NCBI RefSeq assembly: GCF_001660815.1
Contig: NZ_LYMI01000006.1
Span: 1-64,000 of the forward strand
Origin: Xanthomonas nasturtii
Lineage (GTDB): Bacteria > Pseudomonadota > Gammaproteobacteria > Xanthomonadales > Xanthomonadaceae
Reading direction: 5' to 3'
DNA: 64,000 bases
The first letter of the stretch is position 1, and each line of letters starts with the position of its first letter. Positions 21,388-30,923 of this stretch are shown one piece after another. A program made the translations under genes and the position numbers. The notes beneath the pieces are model-generated. The model worked only from the letters and a program-made list of their open reading frames with translations. It did no database searches and was not told the DNA's origin.

Positions 21388-23253
21388 TCAGCGCTTCATC
21401 GAACTGAAGAACTCGTCGTTGGACTTGGTGGTCTTCATCTTGTCCAGCAGGAATTCCATTGCCGCGATTTCGTCCATCGGGTGCAGCAGCTTGCGCAGGA
21501 TCCAGATCTTCTGCAGAAGCTCCGGCTCGATCAACAGATCTTCGCGACGCGTGCCCGAGCGGTTGATGTCGATCGCCGGATACACGCGCTTTTCGGTGAT
21601 GCGACGGTTCAGATGCACTTCGCTGTTGCCGGTGCCCTTGAACTCTTCGTAGATCACCTCGTCCATCTTGCTGCCGGTTTCCACCAGTGCCGTGGCGATG
21701 ATGGTCAGCGAGCCGCCTTCTTCCACGTTACGGGCTGCACCGAAGAAGCGCTTGGGACGGTGCAACGCGTTGGCGTCCACACCACCGGTGAGCACCTTGC
21801 CGGAGCTGGGCACCACGTTGTTGTAGGCGCGCGCCAGGCGGGTGATCGAGTCGAGCAGGATCACCACGTCCTTCTTGTGCTCGACCAGGCGCTTGGCCCG
21901 CTCGATCACCATCTCGGCGACTTGCACGTGACGCGCAGCCGGTTCGTCGAACGTGGAGGAGATGACCTCGCCGCGCACGGTGCGCTGCATTTCGGTCACT
22001 TCTTCCGGGCGCTCGTCGATCAGCAGCACAATCATGTGCACTTCGGGATGATTGCTGGTGATGGCCGTGGCCACCTGCTGCATCATCATCGTCTTGCCGG
22101 CCTTGGGCGGGGAGACGATCAGCGCACGCTGACCCTTACCCTGCGGCGCCATCAGATCCAGGATGCGGCCGGTGATGTCCTCGGTGGAGCCATCGCCACG
22201 TTCCAGACGGAAGCGGCGACGCGGGAACAGCGGGGTCAGGTTCTCGAACAGGACCTTGTTCTTGCTCGCTTCCAGCGGCTCGCCGTTGATCGTATCGACG
22301 ATCGACAGCGCGAAGTAACGTTCGCCATCCTTCGGGAAACGAATGCGGCCGGACAAATGATCGCCGGTACGCAGGTTGAAGCGACGGATCTGGCTGGGCG
22401 AAATATAGGTGTCGTCCGGGCCGGCCAGGTAGCTGGCTTCTGCGGCACGCAGGAAACCGAAGCCGTCGGGCAGGATTTCCAGCACGCCGTCGGCGGCAAC
22501 GCCTTCGCCATGACGGGTCAGCACCTTGAGCAGGGCGAAAATCACGTCCTGCTTGCGGGCGCGCGCCACGCCTTCCTGGATGTTGAGCTGATCGGCGATA
22601 TCCAGCAGCTTCTGCGCCGGCATCCGCTTCAGATCGCTCAGCGAATAGACCGGGAAGCCTTCCGGCACGGCCGGATGCGGGCGCGCGATGAAGGGCTCGT
22701 TGCTGCCGTCGGAAGACGGCATGCCACCGGTTTCGTTACCGAAGCGGTCGCGCGGGCCGCGGTCACGGCGATTGCGGAACCGGTCGCGGCGATTGCCTTG
22801 CTGGTTCTGACCCTGACCCTGACCCTGCTGATTCTGGCCGGCGTTCTGGCCCTGGCCCTGCGCCTGGGTCTGACCTTGTTGCTGGCCTTGTCCCTGGCTT
22901 TGCGCCTGATTTTGGTTCTGCTGTTGCTGCGCCTGGTTGAAGCGCTGCTGCTGCGACTGGCCGCCCTCGCGGGATTCGCCATGCGTGTCGCCGCCGTGGT
23001 TGGCGCTGGGCGCGCTACCGGCGTGTGCGCCATCGCTGGACGTCTGCGTCGGTGCCGGTTCGGCAGCGCGCGACGGTGCCTGCGGGGCACGGGGTGCTTC
23101 GGGTGCGGGGCTGGCGGGCAAGGGCAGGTTGGGCTGCTGTGCGCCACCGTCTTCATTGGTGACGGCGGTCTTGCTCACGCGCGGCTTGCGCACGCGCTTC
23201 TCGACGGGAGCGTCGACGCTGCTCCCGGTATCGGAGGAAGGATGATCGGACAA
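21388..23253 (-). CDS. rho: Transcription termination factor Rho with long N-terminal extension
   Basis: The hexameric RNA-dependent ATPase that releases untranslated transcripts. It has 621 residues against about 420 in E. coli; the core starts near residue 203. It shows [17 protein letters not shown] (N-terminal helical domain), GFGFLR (RNA-binding cold-shock fold), the Walker [13 protein letters not shown], and the Q/R loops ([20 protein letters not shown]). Residues about 99-153 are Q/N/G-rich and 154-172 Arg-rich, an extension outside the conserved core. The start is a TTG at 23253 with AGGAA upstream; the frame has no Met before the end of the extension, so either TTG is used or the extension would be lost. 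The 230-bp leader carries three TCTAGA palindromes. It lies downstream of trxA on the same strand. Confidence 0.96.
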   Translation of the reverse strand: MSDHPSSDTGSSVDAPVEKRVRKPRVSKTAVTNEDGGAQQPNLPLPASPAPEAPRAPQAPSRAAEPAPTQTSSDGAHAGSAPSANHGGDTHGESREGGQSQQQRFNQAQQQQNQNQAQSQGQGQQQGQTQAQGQGQNAGQNQQGQGQGQNQQGNRRDRFRNRRDRGPRDRFGNETGGMPSSDGSNEPFIARPHPAVPEGFPVYSLSDLKRMPAQKLLDIADQLNIQEGVARARKQDVIFALLKVLTRHGEGVAADGVLEILPDGFGFLRAAEASYLAGPDDTYISPSQIRRFNLRTGDHLSGRIRFPKDGERYFALSIVDTINGEPLEASKNKVLFENLTPLFPRRRFRLERGDGSTEDITGRILDLMAPQGKGQRALIVSPPKAGKTMMMQQVATAITSNHPEVHMIVLLIDERPEEVTEMQRTVRGEVISSTFDEPAARHVQVAEMVIERAKRLVEHKKDVVILLDSITRLARAYNNVVPSSGKVLTGGVDANALHRPKRFFGAARNVEEGGSLTIIATALVETGSKMDEVIYEEFKGTGNSEVHLNRRITEKRVYPAIDINRSGTRREDLLIEPELLQKIWILRKLLHPMDEIAAMEFLLDKMKTTKSNDEFFSSMKR

Positions 23254-23316
23254 GTGCGTGATTCCTCGCTAAGGTGCGAGCGCCCGGCTGGGGGGCGAAC
23301 TATTGGTAGATGGGAG

Positions 23317-23349
23317 TCTAGAAGACGTCTAGAAAAGCGACGGTCTAGA
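23317..23349. repeat. Three TCTAGA palindromes in the rho leader
   Basis: TCTAGA at 23317-23322, 23328-23333 and 23344-23349, spaced 11 and 16 bp, in the untranslated region 64-97 bp before the rho start. CTAG is rare in most proteobacterial genomes, so the cluster is unlikely by chance. Confidence 0.75.
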
Positions 23350-23483
23350 GGGTACGGCGGAGCACGAGCGTGCGCCGGATCAACTGACACTATCACCGTG
23401 GCGCGCAACCGCGCAAGCGTCTGCCTGGGCGGGATTTAACTGCCGGCGCATTGCCGGGCGCCCATCGCCGGGCGCCCGCTTGC

Positions 23484-23825
23484 TCAGGCGGCCGCGCCGC
23501 CCAGGGTCTTGTCGATCATCTGGGTCAGCTGGCCCTTGCCCACCGCCCCGATCTGGCTGGCCTGGACTTCGCCATCCTTGAACAGCAACAGCATCGGGAT
23601 GGAACGCACGTGGTACTTGATGGCCAGGGCGCGGTTCTGGTCCACATTGACCTTGGCCACCTTGAGGCGGCCCTGGTATGCATCGGCCAGATCGTCCAGC
23701 ACCGGGGCGATCATCTTGCATGGGCCACACCACTCGGCCCAGAAATCCACCAGAACCGGTTCGCCGGATTGCAGTACTGCTGTCTCGAAGTCGGCATCGC
23801 CGACATGTTGAACCTTGTCGCTCAC
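23484..23825 (-). CDS. trxA: Thioredoxin
   Basis: A small dithiol-disulfide oxidoreductase that reduces cytoplasmic protein disulfides. It is 113 residues with the classical active site [16 protein letters not shown] and the cis-Pro segment [13 protein letters not shown]. The start is GTG 23825 with AGGAG 7 bases upstream; an open frame continues to 24080 but has no family similarity. It is transcribed towards rho and divergently from rhlB, the usual xanthomonad/pseudomonad arrangement. The 197-bp divergent region should contain both promoters. Confidence 0.96.
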   Translation of the reverse strand: MSDKVQHVGDADFETAVLQSGEPVLVDFWAEWCGPCKMIAPVLDDLADAYQGRLKVAKVNVDQNRALAIKYHVRSIPMLLLFKDGEVQASQIGAVGKGQLTQMIDKTLGGAAA

Positions 23826-24022
23826 GTTGGGTCTCCTGGAAACCAAACGGCCCACCCGAACGGGCAGGCCGCTACATTGCGTTAAACTGGGGCATTGCGC
23901 GACTGAATCAAGTGTCAGTCCTGAAGCCGCGCTGTCCGCCACAACTGCCGCAGTTTGCGACGCAGTCGGCATCGATGCAAGCCGCGCCCGGGCTGCCCAG
24001 GGCGCCTCACGAAGACGGAATA

Positions 24023-25750
24023 ATGAGCGACAAACCGCTGACCGATTTGACCTTTTCCTCGTTCGACCTGCAGCCGGCACTGATTGCCGGGCTGGAGGGC
24101 GCCGGATTTACCCGCTGTACCCCGATCCAGGCGCTGACCTTGCCGGTCGCGCTGCCGGGCGGCGATGTCGCCGGCCAGGCCCAGACCGGCACCGGCAAGA
24201 CGCTGGCGTTTCTGGTGGCGGTGATGAACCGCCTGCTGGTCCGCCCGGCGCTGGCCGACCGCAAGCCCGAAGACCCGCGCGCGCTGATCCTGGCGCCCAC
24301 CCGCGAACTGGCGATCCAGATCCACAAGGACGCAGTCAAGTTCGGCGCCGACCTGGGCCTGCGCTTTGCGCTGGTCTATGGCGGGGTGGACTACGACAAA
24401 CAGCGCGAGCTGTTGCAGCAGGGCGTGGACGTGATCATCGCCACCCCGGGCCGTCTGATCGACTATGTGAAACAGCACAAGGTGGTCTCGCTGCACGCCT
24501 GCGAGATCTGCGTGCTCGACGAAGCCGACCGCATGTTCGACCTGGGCTTCATCAAGGACATCCGCTTCCTGCTGCGGCGCATGCCCGAGCGCGGCACCCG
24601 GCAGACGCTGCTGTTCTCGGCCACGCTCAGCCACCGCGTGCTGGAGCTGGCGTACGAGCACATGAACGAGCCGGAAAAGCTCGTCGTCGAGACCGAGACC
24701 ATCACCGCCGCGCGGGTGCGTCAGCGCATCTACTTCCCGTCCGACGAAGAGAAGCAGACGCTGCTGTTGGGCTTGTTGTCGCGTAGCGAAGGCGCGCGCA
24801 CGATGGTGTTCGTCAACACCAAGGCGTTCGTCGAGCGCGTGGCGCGCACCCTGGAGCGGCATGGCTATCGCGTTGGCGTGCTGTCGGGCGACGTACCGCA
24901 GAAGAAGCGCGAGTCGTTGCTCAACCGTTTCCAGAAGGGCCAGCTCGAAATCCTGGTTGCCACCGACGTGGCCGCGCGCGGTCTGCACATCGACGGGGTC
25001 AAGTACGTCTACAACTACGACCTGCCGTTCGATGCCGAAGACTACGTGCACCGCATCGGCCGCACCGCGCGTCTGGGCGAAGAAGGCGACGCGATCAGTT
25101 TCGCCTGCGAGCGCTACGCGATGAGCCTGCCGGACATCGAGGCCTATATCGAGCAGAAGATCCCGGTCGAGCCGGTGACTTCGGAGCTGCTGACGCCGCT
25201 GCCGCGCGCAGCACGCGTGCCGGTGGAAGGCGAAGAGGCCGACGACGACGCTGGCGACAGCGTGGGCACGATCTTCCGTGAAGCGCGCGAGCAGCGTGCC
25301 GCCGACGAGGCTCGCCGTGGTGGCGGCCGCAGCGGTCCGAGCGGTGGCGGTTCGCGCAGCGGCAGTGGTGGCGGTCGCCGCGATGGCGCCAGCGCCGGTG
25401 TCGACGGCAAGCCGCGTCCGCGGCGCAAGCCGCGCGTGGAAGGGCAAGCGCCTGCGACGGATGCACCGAGCGAAACACCGGTGGTTGCCGCGGCAGCGGT
25501 GGAAGCGCCGTCCCCCATCGCGACCGATGCCGAGCGCGCACCGCGCAAGCGTCGGCGGCGTCGCAACGGCCGTCCGGTCGAAGGCGCCGAGCCGGCAGTG
25601 GCATCCACGCCGGTTGCCGCGCCTGCCGCACCGCGCAAACCCACCCAGGTGGTCGCCAAGCCGGTGCGTGCCGCCGGCAAGCCGTCGGGCAGCCCGTCGC
25701 TGCTGAGTCGCATCGGTCGCCGACTGCGTTCGCTGGTCTCGGGCAACTGA
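24023..25750 (+). CDS. rhlB: DEAD-box ATP-dependent RNA helicase RhlB
   Basis: The RNA helicase of the degradosome, 575 residues. ATG 24023 matches the RhlB start ([19 protein letters not shown]). Motifs are in order: Q motif [14 protein letters not shown], Walker [21 protein letters not shown] box [45 protein letters not shown] and [10 protein letters not shown]. After about residue 390 there is a long disordered tail rich in Gly, Ser, Arg, Ala and Pro, probably for RNA and RNase E contacts. It diverges from trxA with rho on the far side, placing transcript termination and decay factors together. A strong dyad without T-run follows at 25767-25793. Confidence 0.95.
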   Translation: MSDKPLTDLTFSSFDLQPALIAGLEGAGFTRCTPIQALTLPVALPGGDVAGQAQTGTGKTLAFLVAVMNRLLVRPALADRKPEDPRALILAPTRELAIQIHKDAVKFGADLGLRFALVYGGVDYDKQRELLQQGVDVIIATPGRLIDYVKQHKVVSLHACEICVLDEADRMFDLGFIKDIRFLLRRMPERGTRQTLLFSATLSHRVLELAYEHMNEPEKLVVETETITAARVRQRIYFPSDEEKQTLLLGLLSRSEGARTMVFVNTKAFVERVARTLERHGYRVGVLSGDVPQKKRESLLNRFQKGQLEILVATDVAARGLHIDGVKYVYNYDLPFDAEDYVHRIGRTARLGEEGDAISFACERYAMSLPDIEAYIEQKIPVEPVTSELLTPLPRAARVPVEGEEADDDAGDSVGTIFREAREQRAADEARRGGGRSGPSGGGSRSGSGGGRRDGASAGVDGKPRPRRKPRVEGQAPATDAPSETPVVAAAAVEAPSPIATDAERAPRKRRRRRNGRPVEGAEPAVASTPVAAPAAPRKPTQVVAKPVRAAGKPSGSPSLLSRIGRRLRSLVSGN

Positions 25751-25766
25751 CCGGTTGCGGCATCGA

Positions 25767-25793
25767 TCGCATCGCCGCGCATCGGCGATGCGA
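25767..25793. other. Strong inverted repeat between rhlB and ftsE
   Basis: TCGCATCGCCG / CGGCGATGCGA, 11-bp perfect arms with a 5-base loop. There is no U-tract, so it may be a 3' stabilising hairpin or a processing site rather than a simple terminator. Confidence 0.6.
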
Positions 25794-25825
25794 CGCAAGC
25801 ACTGGCGCTCCGGCATAATCGCTGG

Positions 25826-26512
25826 ATGACCGTTCTGCGTTTCGACAACGTCAGCAAGCACTACGCCGGTGGCCACCAGGCGCTGACCGATGTCAGCTTC
25901 GAAGTGGCCGATGGCGAGATGCTGTTCGTGACCGGCCATTCCGGCGCCGGCAAAAGTACCTTGCTCAAATTGATCCACCTCAGCGAGCGCCCCAGCCAGG
26001 GCGCGGTGCTGCTGGGCGAGCGCAATCTGCTCAAGGTGCGTGGCCGGCAGATTCCGCTGCATCGTCGTCAGGTGGGTGCGGTCTATCAGGACCATCGCTT
26101 GCTCAACGACCGCAGCATCGCCGAGAACGTGGCGTTGCCGTTGATCCTGCGCGGCACCCGTCGTGCCGAGATCGGCAAGCGCGTGCGCTCGGCACTGGAA
26201 CGCATCGGCCTGGCCCATCGCGACAAAGCCCTGCCCTCGCAGTTGTCCGCGGGCGAGCAACAGCGCGTGGGCATCGCCCGCGCCATCGTCGGCGAACCGC
26301 GCCTGCTGGTGGCCGATGAGCCCACCGGCAATCTCGACCCGGCGCTGGCCGCCGAGATCATGCAGCTGTTTGCCGAACTGCCCGCGCGCGGCACCAGCGT
26401 GTTGGTGGTCAGCCACGATCTGGCGCTGCTCAAGCAGATGCGCAAGCGCGTTTTGATCCTGGACCACGGCCGCCTGGTCGACGACATCTCGCCGCAGGAT
26501 CTGGCCGAATGA
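25826..26512 (+). CDS. ftsE: Cell-division ATP-binding protein FtsE
   Basis: The ATPase of the FtsEX complex, which controls periplasmic amidase activation at the septum. It has 228 residues with Walker A GHSGAGKSTLL, signature LSAGEQQRVGIARAI, Walker B LLVADEPTGNLD and the switch His in VVSHD. Its stop overlaps the ftsX start (ATGA), so the pair is coupled. Confidence 0.96.
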   Translation: MTVLRFDNVSKHYAGGHQALTDVSFEVADGEMLFVTGHSGAGKSTLLKLIHLSERPSQGAVLLGERNLLKVRGRQIPLHRRQVGAVYQDHRLLNDRSIAENVALPLILRGTRRAEIGKRVRSALERIGLAHRDKALPSQLSAGEQQRVGIARAIVGEPRLLVADEPTGNLDPALAAEIMQLFAELPARGTSVLVVSHDLALLKQMRKRVLILDHGRLVDDISPQDLAE

Positions 26513-27459
26513 GCAAACCCGCCAATACTGGAGCCGTCGCGCCTTCGCGCTTCGGCGTGTGGATCGATCACCATCTGCACAGCATCGCCTTCAGCCTGGG
26601 CCGCGCGATGCGCAAGCCGTGGGCGACGCTGCTGACCATCGTGGTGATGGCGTTGGCGCTCGCCTTGCCGCTGGGGCTGTCGATCGCGCTGGACAACGTC
26701 AAGCTGCTGGCCGGCAGCGTGCAGCAGTCACGCGAAATCAATCTGTTCCTGAAGGTCGATGTCGCTGCCGATGCCGCGAAGGCGCTGGCCGGCGAGCTGC
26801 GCGCGCGCGCGGATGTGGCCAAGGTGACAGTGCGCTCGCCCGAGCAAGGCCTGGCCGCGCTGCGCGAGAGCGCCAAGCTCGACGAAGCCGCCGATGCGCT
26901 GGGCGAGAACCCGCTGCCGACGCTGTTGATCGTCACCCCCACCGATGCGGCCGACGACGCGCAACTGGCCGGCGCGCTGCAGGCCTTGCCGCAGACCGAT
27001 CAGGTGCAGCACGACGCGCTGTGGCGCAAACGCCTGGATGGCTGGCTGCAGTTCGGCGAACGCCTGGTGCAGGTGCTCTCGGCCCTGCTCGGCATCGGTG
27101 CGGTGCTGGTGGTCGGCAACACGGTGCGGCTGGATATCCAGTCGCGGCGCGAAGAGATCGGCGTGCTGCAATTGCTGGGCGCCAGCGACGGTTTCATCCG
27201 TCGTCCGTTCCTGTATCTGGGTGCGTGGTACGGGCTGGGCGCCGGCGCGGTTGCGCTCGCTCTGATCGCTGCCTCCGGCCTGGCGTTGCGTGCGCCGTTG
27301 GCGACCCTGGCCGACAGCTACGGCAGTTCCTTTACCCTGCACGGTCTGGATCTGTTGCATTCTGCGATGGTGCTGGTCGGCACCCTGGTGCTGGGTTGGC
27401 TGGGCGCCTGGCTGGTGACCGGCCATTTCCTTCGCCAGACCCGTCCCACCGAGACCTGA
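26509..27459 (+). CDS. ftsX: Cell-division protein FtsX
   Basis: The membrane partner of FtsE, 316 residues: an N-terminal cytoplasmic segment, TM1 (WATLLTIVVMALALALPLGL), a periplasmic loop of about 100 residues, then three C-terminal TM helices (around VQVLSALLGIGAVLVVGNTV, YGLGAGAVALALIAASGLAL and LLHSAMVLVGTLVLGWLGAW). The topology and the conserved QSRREEIGVLQLLGAS cytoplasmic coupling loop match the family. It is followed 9 bp later by a response-regulator gene, so all of ftsE-ftsX-regulator-ung may be one transcript. Confidence 0.95.
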   Translation: MSKPANTGAVAPSRFGVWIDHHLHSIAFSLGRAMRKPWATLLTIVVMALALALPLGLSIALDNVKLLAGSVQQSREINLFLKVDVAADAAKALAGELRARADVAKVTVRSPEQGLAALRESAKLDEAADALGENPLPTLLIVTPTDAADDAQLAGALQALPQTDQVQHDALWRKRLDGWLQFGERLVQVLSALLGIGAVLVVGNTVRLDIQSRREEIGVLQLLGASDGFIRRPFLYLGAWYGLGAGAVALALIAASGLALRAPLATLADSYGSSFTLHGLDLLHSAMVLVGTLVLGWLGAWLVTGHFLRQTRPTET

Positions 27460-27467
27460 GGCCTGCC

Positions 27468-28310
27468 ATGCATCCACCAGATCTCAAACACCTAATCAGC
27501 GACGCGCCGCGCGTGATGGTGGTCGATGGCTCCAAGCTGGTACGCAAGCTCATCGCCGACGTGCTCAAGCGCGACCTGCCTAACGTGCAGGTGATCGGCT
27601 GCTCCAGCATCGCCGAGGCGCGCGATGCGCTGGAGGCCGGCGCGGTGGATCTGGTGACCACCTCGCTGTCGCTGCCCGACGGCGACGGCCTGACCCTGGC
27701 GCGCAGCGTGCGCGAAGCGGCGGGCCAGGCCTATGTGCCGGTAATCGTGGTGTCCGGCGATGCGCAGCAGCATCTGGTGGAGCGCCGCTTCACCGAATAC
27801 GTCACCGATTATTTCGACAAGGCGCTGGGCCATGAGGCCCTGGCCACCTTCATCCGCGGCTATGTGCAGCCGGAGCCGATCATTGGCGCCACCGTGCTCT
27901 ACATCGAAGACAGCCGCGTGGTGGCCGAGGCGACCAAGCGCATGCTCGAGCGCCAGAGCCTGAAGGTGGTGCATGTGCTCACCGCCGAAGACGCCTTTGC
28001 GCTGCTCACGGCCGAATCGCTGGGCCGCACCGAGCGTCGCATCGACGTGGTACTGACCGATGTGACCCTGAAAGGCGAGCTCAACGGGCGCGATGTGGTC
28101 GAGCGCATCCGCATCGATTTCGCCTACGGCAAGCGCCGCCTGCCGGTGCTGGTGATGACCGGCGACACCAATCCGCGCAACCAGTCCGAACTGCTGCGCG
28201 CCGGCGCCAACGATCTGGTGCAAAAGCCGATCGAAGAGCGCTTGCTGGTGACCAAAGTGTTGTTCCAACTGCGTCTGGCACGCCTCGAGGATCAGGCTGT
28301 CACGCTATGA
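27468..28310 (+). CDS. Response regulator with two receiver domains, first one degenerate
   Basis: A 280-residue protein made of two REC domains and no output domain. REC2 (residues about 142-270) has the full site: acidic pair Glu147/Asp148, phosphoacceptor Asp198 ([10 protein letters not shown]), Thr231 and Lys253 (VQKPIEE). REC1 (about 14-125) keeps Ser96 and Lys118, but its acidic pair is reduced to Asp20-Gly21 and the phosphoacceptor position is Ser66 ([12 protein letters not shown]), so it should not be phosphorylated. ATG 27468 follows ftsX by 9 bp and the gene overlaps ung by 4 bp (ATGA). No histidine kinase is adjacent. It is likely a signalling adaptor; a role near cell division is only suggested by context. 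Confidence 0.85.
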   Translation: MHPPDLKHLISDAPRVMVVDGSKLVRKLIADVLKRDLPNVQVIGCSSIAEARDALEAGAVDLVTTSLSLPDGDGLTLARSVREAAGQAYVPVIVVSGDAQQHLVERRFTEYVTDYFDKALGHEALATFIRGYVQPEPIIGATVLYIEDSRVVAEATKRMLERQSLKVVHVLTAEDAFALLTAESLGRTERRIDVVLTDVTLKGELNGRDVVERIRIDFAYGKRRLPVLVMTGDTNPRNQSELLRAGANDLVQKPIEERLLVTKVLFQLRLARLEDQAVTL

Positions 28311-29032
28311 GTGAGGTGGAAGGACGTATCCAGCTGGAACCGTCGTGGAAGGCAAAAGTGGGCGATTGGTTGCTGCGCCCGGAGATGCAGGAGCTTTCCG
28401 CTTTCCTGCGCCAGCGCAAGGCGGCCGGCGCGCGGGTGTTTCCGCCTGGCCCGCAGATCTTCGCCGCCTTCGACGCCACCCCGTTCGATCAGGTCAAGGT
28501 GGTGATCCTGGGCCAGGACCCGTATCACGGCGAAGGCCAGGCGCATGGGCTGTGCTTCTCGGTGCTGCCGGGCGTGCCGGTGCCGCCGTCGCTGCTCAAC
28601 ATCTATAAAGTGATCCAGGACGATCTGGGCATCGCGCGGCCGGATCACGGCTATCTGATGCCCTGGGCGCGGCAGGGCGTGCTGCTGCTCAACGCGGTGC
28701 TGACGGTGGAGCAGGGCCGTGCCGGCGCGCATCAGAACAAGGGTTGGGAAGGCTTCACCGACCATGTGGTGGAGACCCTCAACCGCGAGCGCGAAGGCCT
28801 GGTGTTCCTGCTCTGGGGCAGCTACGCGCAGTCCAAGGGCAAGGTCATCGACCAGGCGCGCCATCGGGTGTTCAAGGCGCCGCATCCTTCGCCGTTATCG
28901 GCGCATCGCGGCTTTCTGGGCTGCCAGCATTTCTCCAAGACCAACGAACATCTGCAGCGGCGCGGGATCGGCCCGATCGACTGGTCGCTGCCGCCGCGCA
29001 ACGCGCTGGACACCACCTCGTCCGGCGGCTGA
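28307..29032 (+). CDS. ung: Uracil-DNA glycosylase
   Basis: A family 1 UDG, 241 residues, excising uracil from DNA to start base-excision repair. The water-activating Asp is in [16 protein letters not shown], the minor-groove His motif is [11 protein letters not shown], and the uracil-specificity region is [14 protein letters not shown]. It starts within the stop codon of the response regulator, implying translational coupling. A 198-bp gap with the rpoH promoter follows. Confidence 0.97.
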   Translation: MSEVEGRIQLEPSWKAKVGDWLLRPEMQELSAFLRQRKAAGARVFPPGPQIFAAFDATPFDQVKVVILGQDPYHGEGQAHGLCFSVLPGVPVPPSLLNIYKVIQDDLGIARPDHGYLMPWARQGVLLLNAVLTVEQGRAGAHQNKGWEGFTDHVVETLNREREGLVFLLWGSYAQSKGKVIDQARHRVFKAPHPSPLSAHRGFLGCQHFSKTNEHLQRRGIGPIDWSLPPRNALDTTSSGG

Positions 29033-29177
29033 ACGGCGTTGCCAACAGCCCATTTCGCACCCGATCTGTCACGGTTTACGCAGGGCCGGAGTGATAGCGT
29101 AAGGGCTGAATTCGGGGTGCCGGGCTGTAGAACACCGGCTATGCAATAAGCCCGAACGTTCTATAAATGGAATGCTG

Positions 29178-29205
29178 GGAACTCTTTCTGTACCCGGCAG
29201 TCCAA
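29178..29205 (+). promoter_or_regulatory. Possible sigma-E-type promoter for rpoH
   Basis: GGAACT at 29178-29183 and GTCCAA at 29200-29205 with a 16-base spacer, ending 25 bp before ATG 29231. This resembles the ECF sigma-E consensus GGAACTT-N16-GTCTGA/GTCTAA. In E. coli one rpoH promoter is sigma-E dependent. Confidence 0.55.
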
Positions 29206-29230
29206 TAGTTCGACTGCTAAGATGGTGCCT

Positions 29231-30106
29231 ATGAACCAGACTACCTCGACTGCCCTTGTGGCAAACAATCTCCCGATTCCCAGTGCGCTCGGTTCGCTGG
29301 ACGCCTACATCGGTGCCGTGCACCAGATCCCGGTGCTGTCGGTCGATGAGGAACAGACTCTGGCCCGCCGCTTCCGCGACGAGCTGGATCTGGATGCCGC
29401 GCGCGAACTGGTCCATTCCCACCTGCGCTTCGTGGTGCACGTGGCCCGCGGCTACAACGGCTACGGTTTGCCGCTGGGCGACCTGATCCAGGAAGGCAAT
29501 ATCGGCCTGATGAAGGCGGTCAAGCGCTTCGACCCGGAAATGGGCGTACGCCTGGTCAGCTTCGCAGTGCACTGGATCCGCGCCGAAATGCACGAGTTCA
29601 TCTTGAAGAACTGGCGCATCGTCAAGGTCGCCACGACCAAGGCTCAGCGCAAGCTGTTCTTCAACCTGCGCAAGTCCAAGACCCGCCTGGGCTGGCTCAA
29701 TGCCTCCGAAGTGACGGCAGTCGCCAAGGATCTGAACGTCTCCGAGCGTGAAGTGATGGAGATGGAGTCGCGTCTGTCCGGTCGCGACATCGGCTTCGAT
29801 GCCTCGTCGGACGAAGACGACGATCACGGCCCGCCGTCGCCGGTGAGCTATCTGGTCGCTAACGAAGAAGACCCGTCGCAGGCGTACGAGCGGCACGACA
29901 GCGAAGACAACCAGCTGCAGTTGCTGCGCGAAGGCATGGCCGGTCTGGATACGCGCTCGCGCGACATCGTCAAGCGCCGCTGGCTGGATTCGGAGTCCAA
30001 GGTGACGTTGCAGGAGCTGGCCGACGAGTACGGCGTGTCGGCCGAGCGTATCCGCCAGATCGAGGCGAATGCGCTGAAGAAGATGAAGGCACTGTTCGTG
30101 GCCTGA
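29231..30106 (+). CDS. rpoH: Heat-shock sigma factor RpoH (sigma-32)
   Basis: An alternative sigma factor directing heat-shock gene transcription, 291 residues from ATG 29231 (an in-frame ATG 9 bases earlier is also possible). Region 2 shows [20 protein letters not shown] and [19 protein letters not shown], and the sigma-32-specific RpoH box is present as [15 protein letters not shown]. Region 4 HTH is [21 protein letters not shown] linker of acidic residues ([11 protein letters not shown]) lies between regions 3 and 4. The upstream region has a sigma-E-like promoter and a second AT-richer stretch (CTATAAATGG). A perfect terminator follows the gene. Confidence 0.97.
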   Translation: MNQTTSTALVANNLPIPSALGSLDAYIGAVHQIPVLSVDEEQTLARRFRDELDLDAARELVHSHLRFVVHVARGYNGYGLPLGDLIQEGNIGLMKAVKRFDPEMGVRLVSFAVHWIRAEMHEFILKNWRIVKVATTKAQRKLFFNLRKSKTRLGWLNASEVTAVAKDLNVSEREVMEMESRLSGRDIGFDASSDEDDDHGPPSPVSYLVANEEDPSQAYERHDSEDNQLQLLREGMAGLDTRSRDIVKRRWLDSESKVTLQELADEYGVSAERIRQIEANALKKMKALFVA

Positions 30107-30134
30107 TCCTTCGATCATGCCCCAGGTGTTGCAC

Positions 30135-30160
30135 AAACGGCCCGGTTTACCGGGCCGTTT
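30135..30160. terminator. Terminator between rpoH and the TRIC gene
   Basis: AAACGGCCCGG-TTTA-CCGGGCCGTTT, an 11-bp perfect stem with a tetraloop. The A/T ends make it usable on both strands for these convergent genes. Confidence 0.88.
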
Positions 30161-30256
30161 GCATGTGGGGGGCCGGTGCTGCGTCGAGTCCGAAGATGCG
30201 TGGGTGTTCATCGTATTCGTTCGCCGATGATCGACCGCGCGCTGCGCCCGCCGGTG

Positions 30257-30871
30257 CTATTCTGGCAGGCGCGCCACCGGCAGATGCCAGCCGTAGCGGA
30301 TGGCCATGAAGCGCAGGCCGAAACACACGCCGGCGCCGGTCGCCAATGACCAGGCCTGCGGTAGGTCGAGCACGTGCCCGATCGCGACCAGGCCGCCGCC
30401 GGCGAGTGCGGCAACGGCATACAGTTCGGCCTGCAAGACCACCGGTGTGCGTGCGACCAGCAGATCGCGCGCGATGCCGCCGCCGATGCCGCTGAGCATG
30501 CCCAGCAATGTCGCGCTCAACGGGCTGAGGTGATAGTCCAGCGCCTTGCTGGTGCCGTAGACCGCAAACAGCGCCAGCCCGGCCGCGTCGAAAATCTGCA
30601 CCGGGTTGCGCAGCCGCTCCACCGCTGCGTGCCAGTAAAACCCGGCAACGCCGGCCAGGCAGGCGACCAGCAAATACTGCGGCTGCACCAGCGCAGCCGG
30701 CGGGGTGGCGCCGATCAGCACATCGCGCACGATGCCGCCGGACACTGCCGCCGCGCAGGAAAGCACCAGCACGCCGAACAGATCCAGGCGGTTGCGCACT
30801 GCCACGGTCGCACCGCTCAGGGCGAATACGAAGGTGCCGAGCAGATCCAGCACGAACAGGACAGTTGCCAC
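30257..30871 (-). CDS. TRIC-family (UPF0126/YicG-type) membrane channel
   Basis: A 204-residue inner-membrane protein with seven predicted helices built from two repeats of about 90 residues. Family hallmarks are visible: FVFALSGATVAVRNRLDLFG, the GGIVRDVLIGATPP motif in repeat 1 and its partner GGIARDLLVARTPV in repeat 2. Related bacterial proteins form trimeric potassium-permeable cation channels; YicG-like members were annotated as glycine transporters. Exact ion specificity here is unknown. It is convergent with rpoH and upstream of nothing coupled; the neighbouring ndh gene is on the same strand 53 bp away. Confidence 0.9.
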   Translation of the reverse strand: MATVLFVLDLLGTFVFALSGATVAVRNRLDLFGVLVLSCAAAVSGGIVRDVLIGATPPAALVQPQYLLVACLAGVAGFYWHAAVERLRNPVQIFDAAGLALFAVYGTSKALDYHLSPLSATLLGMLSGIGGGIARDLLVARTPVVLQAELYAVAALAGGGLVAIGHVLDLPQAWSLATGAGVCFGLRFMAIRYGWHLPVARLPE

Positions 30872-30923
30872 GATCAGGCCGTTGAATCAGGCTGCACAGC
30901 ATCGCGCACGGCCTGTGGCGCTG

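Noticed and set aside
23915-26467. 850-codon minus-strand frame opposite rhlB and ftsE
   Set aside because: It lies opposite clearly conserved helicase and ABC ATPase motifs; no signal, ribosome site or domain supports it.
26559-27467. Longer start for the response regulator inside ftsX
   Set aside because: The extension is in the wrong frame relative to FtsX and Arg-rich; ATG 27468 directly begins the receiver domain.
29101-29221. A tRNA or other structured RNA ahead of rpoH
   Set aside because: No cloverleaf or conserved RNA motif was found; the sequence is better explained as promoter region.
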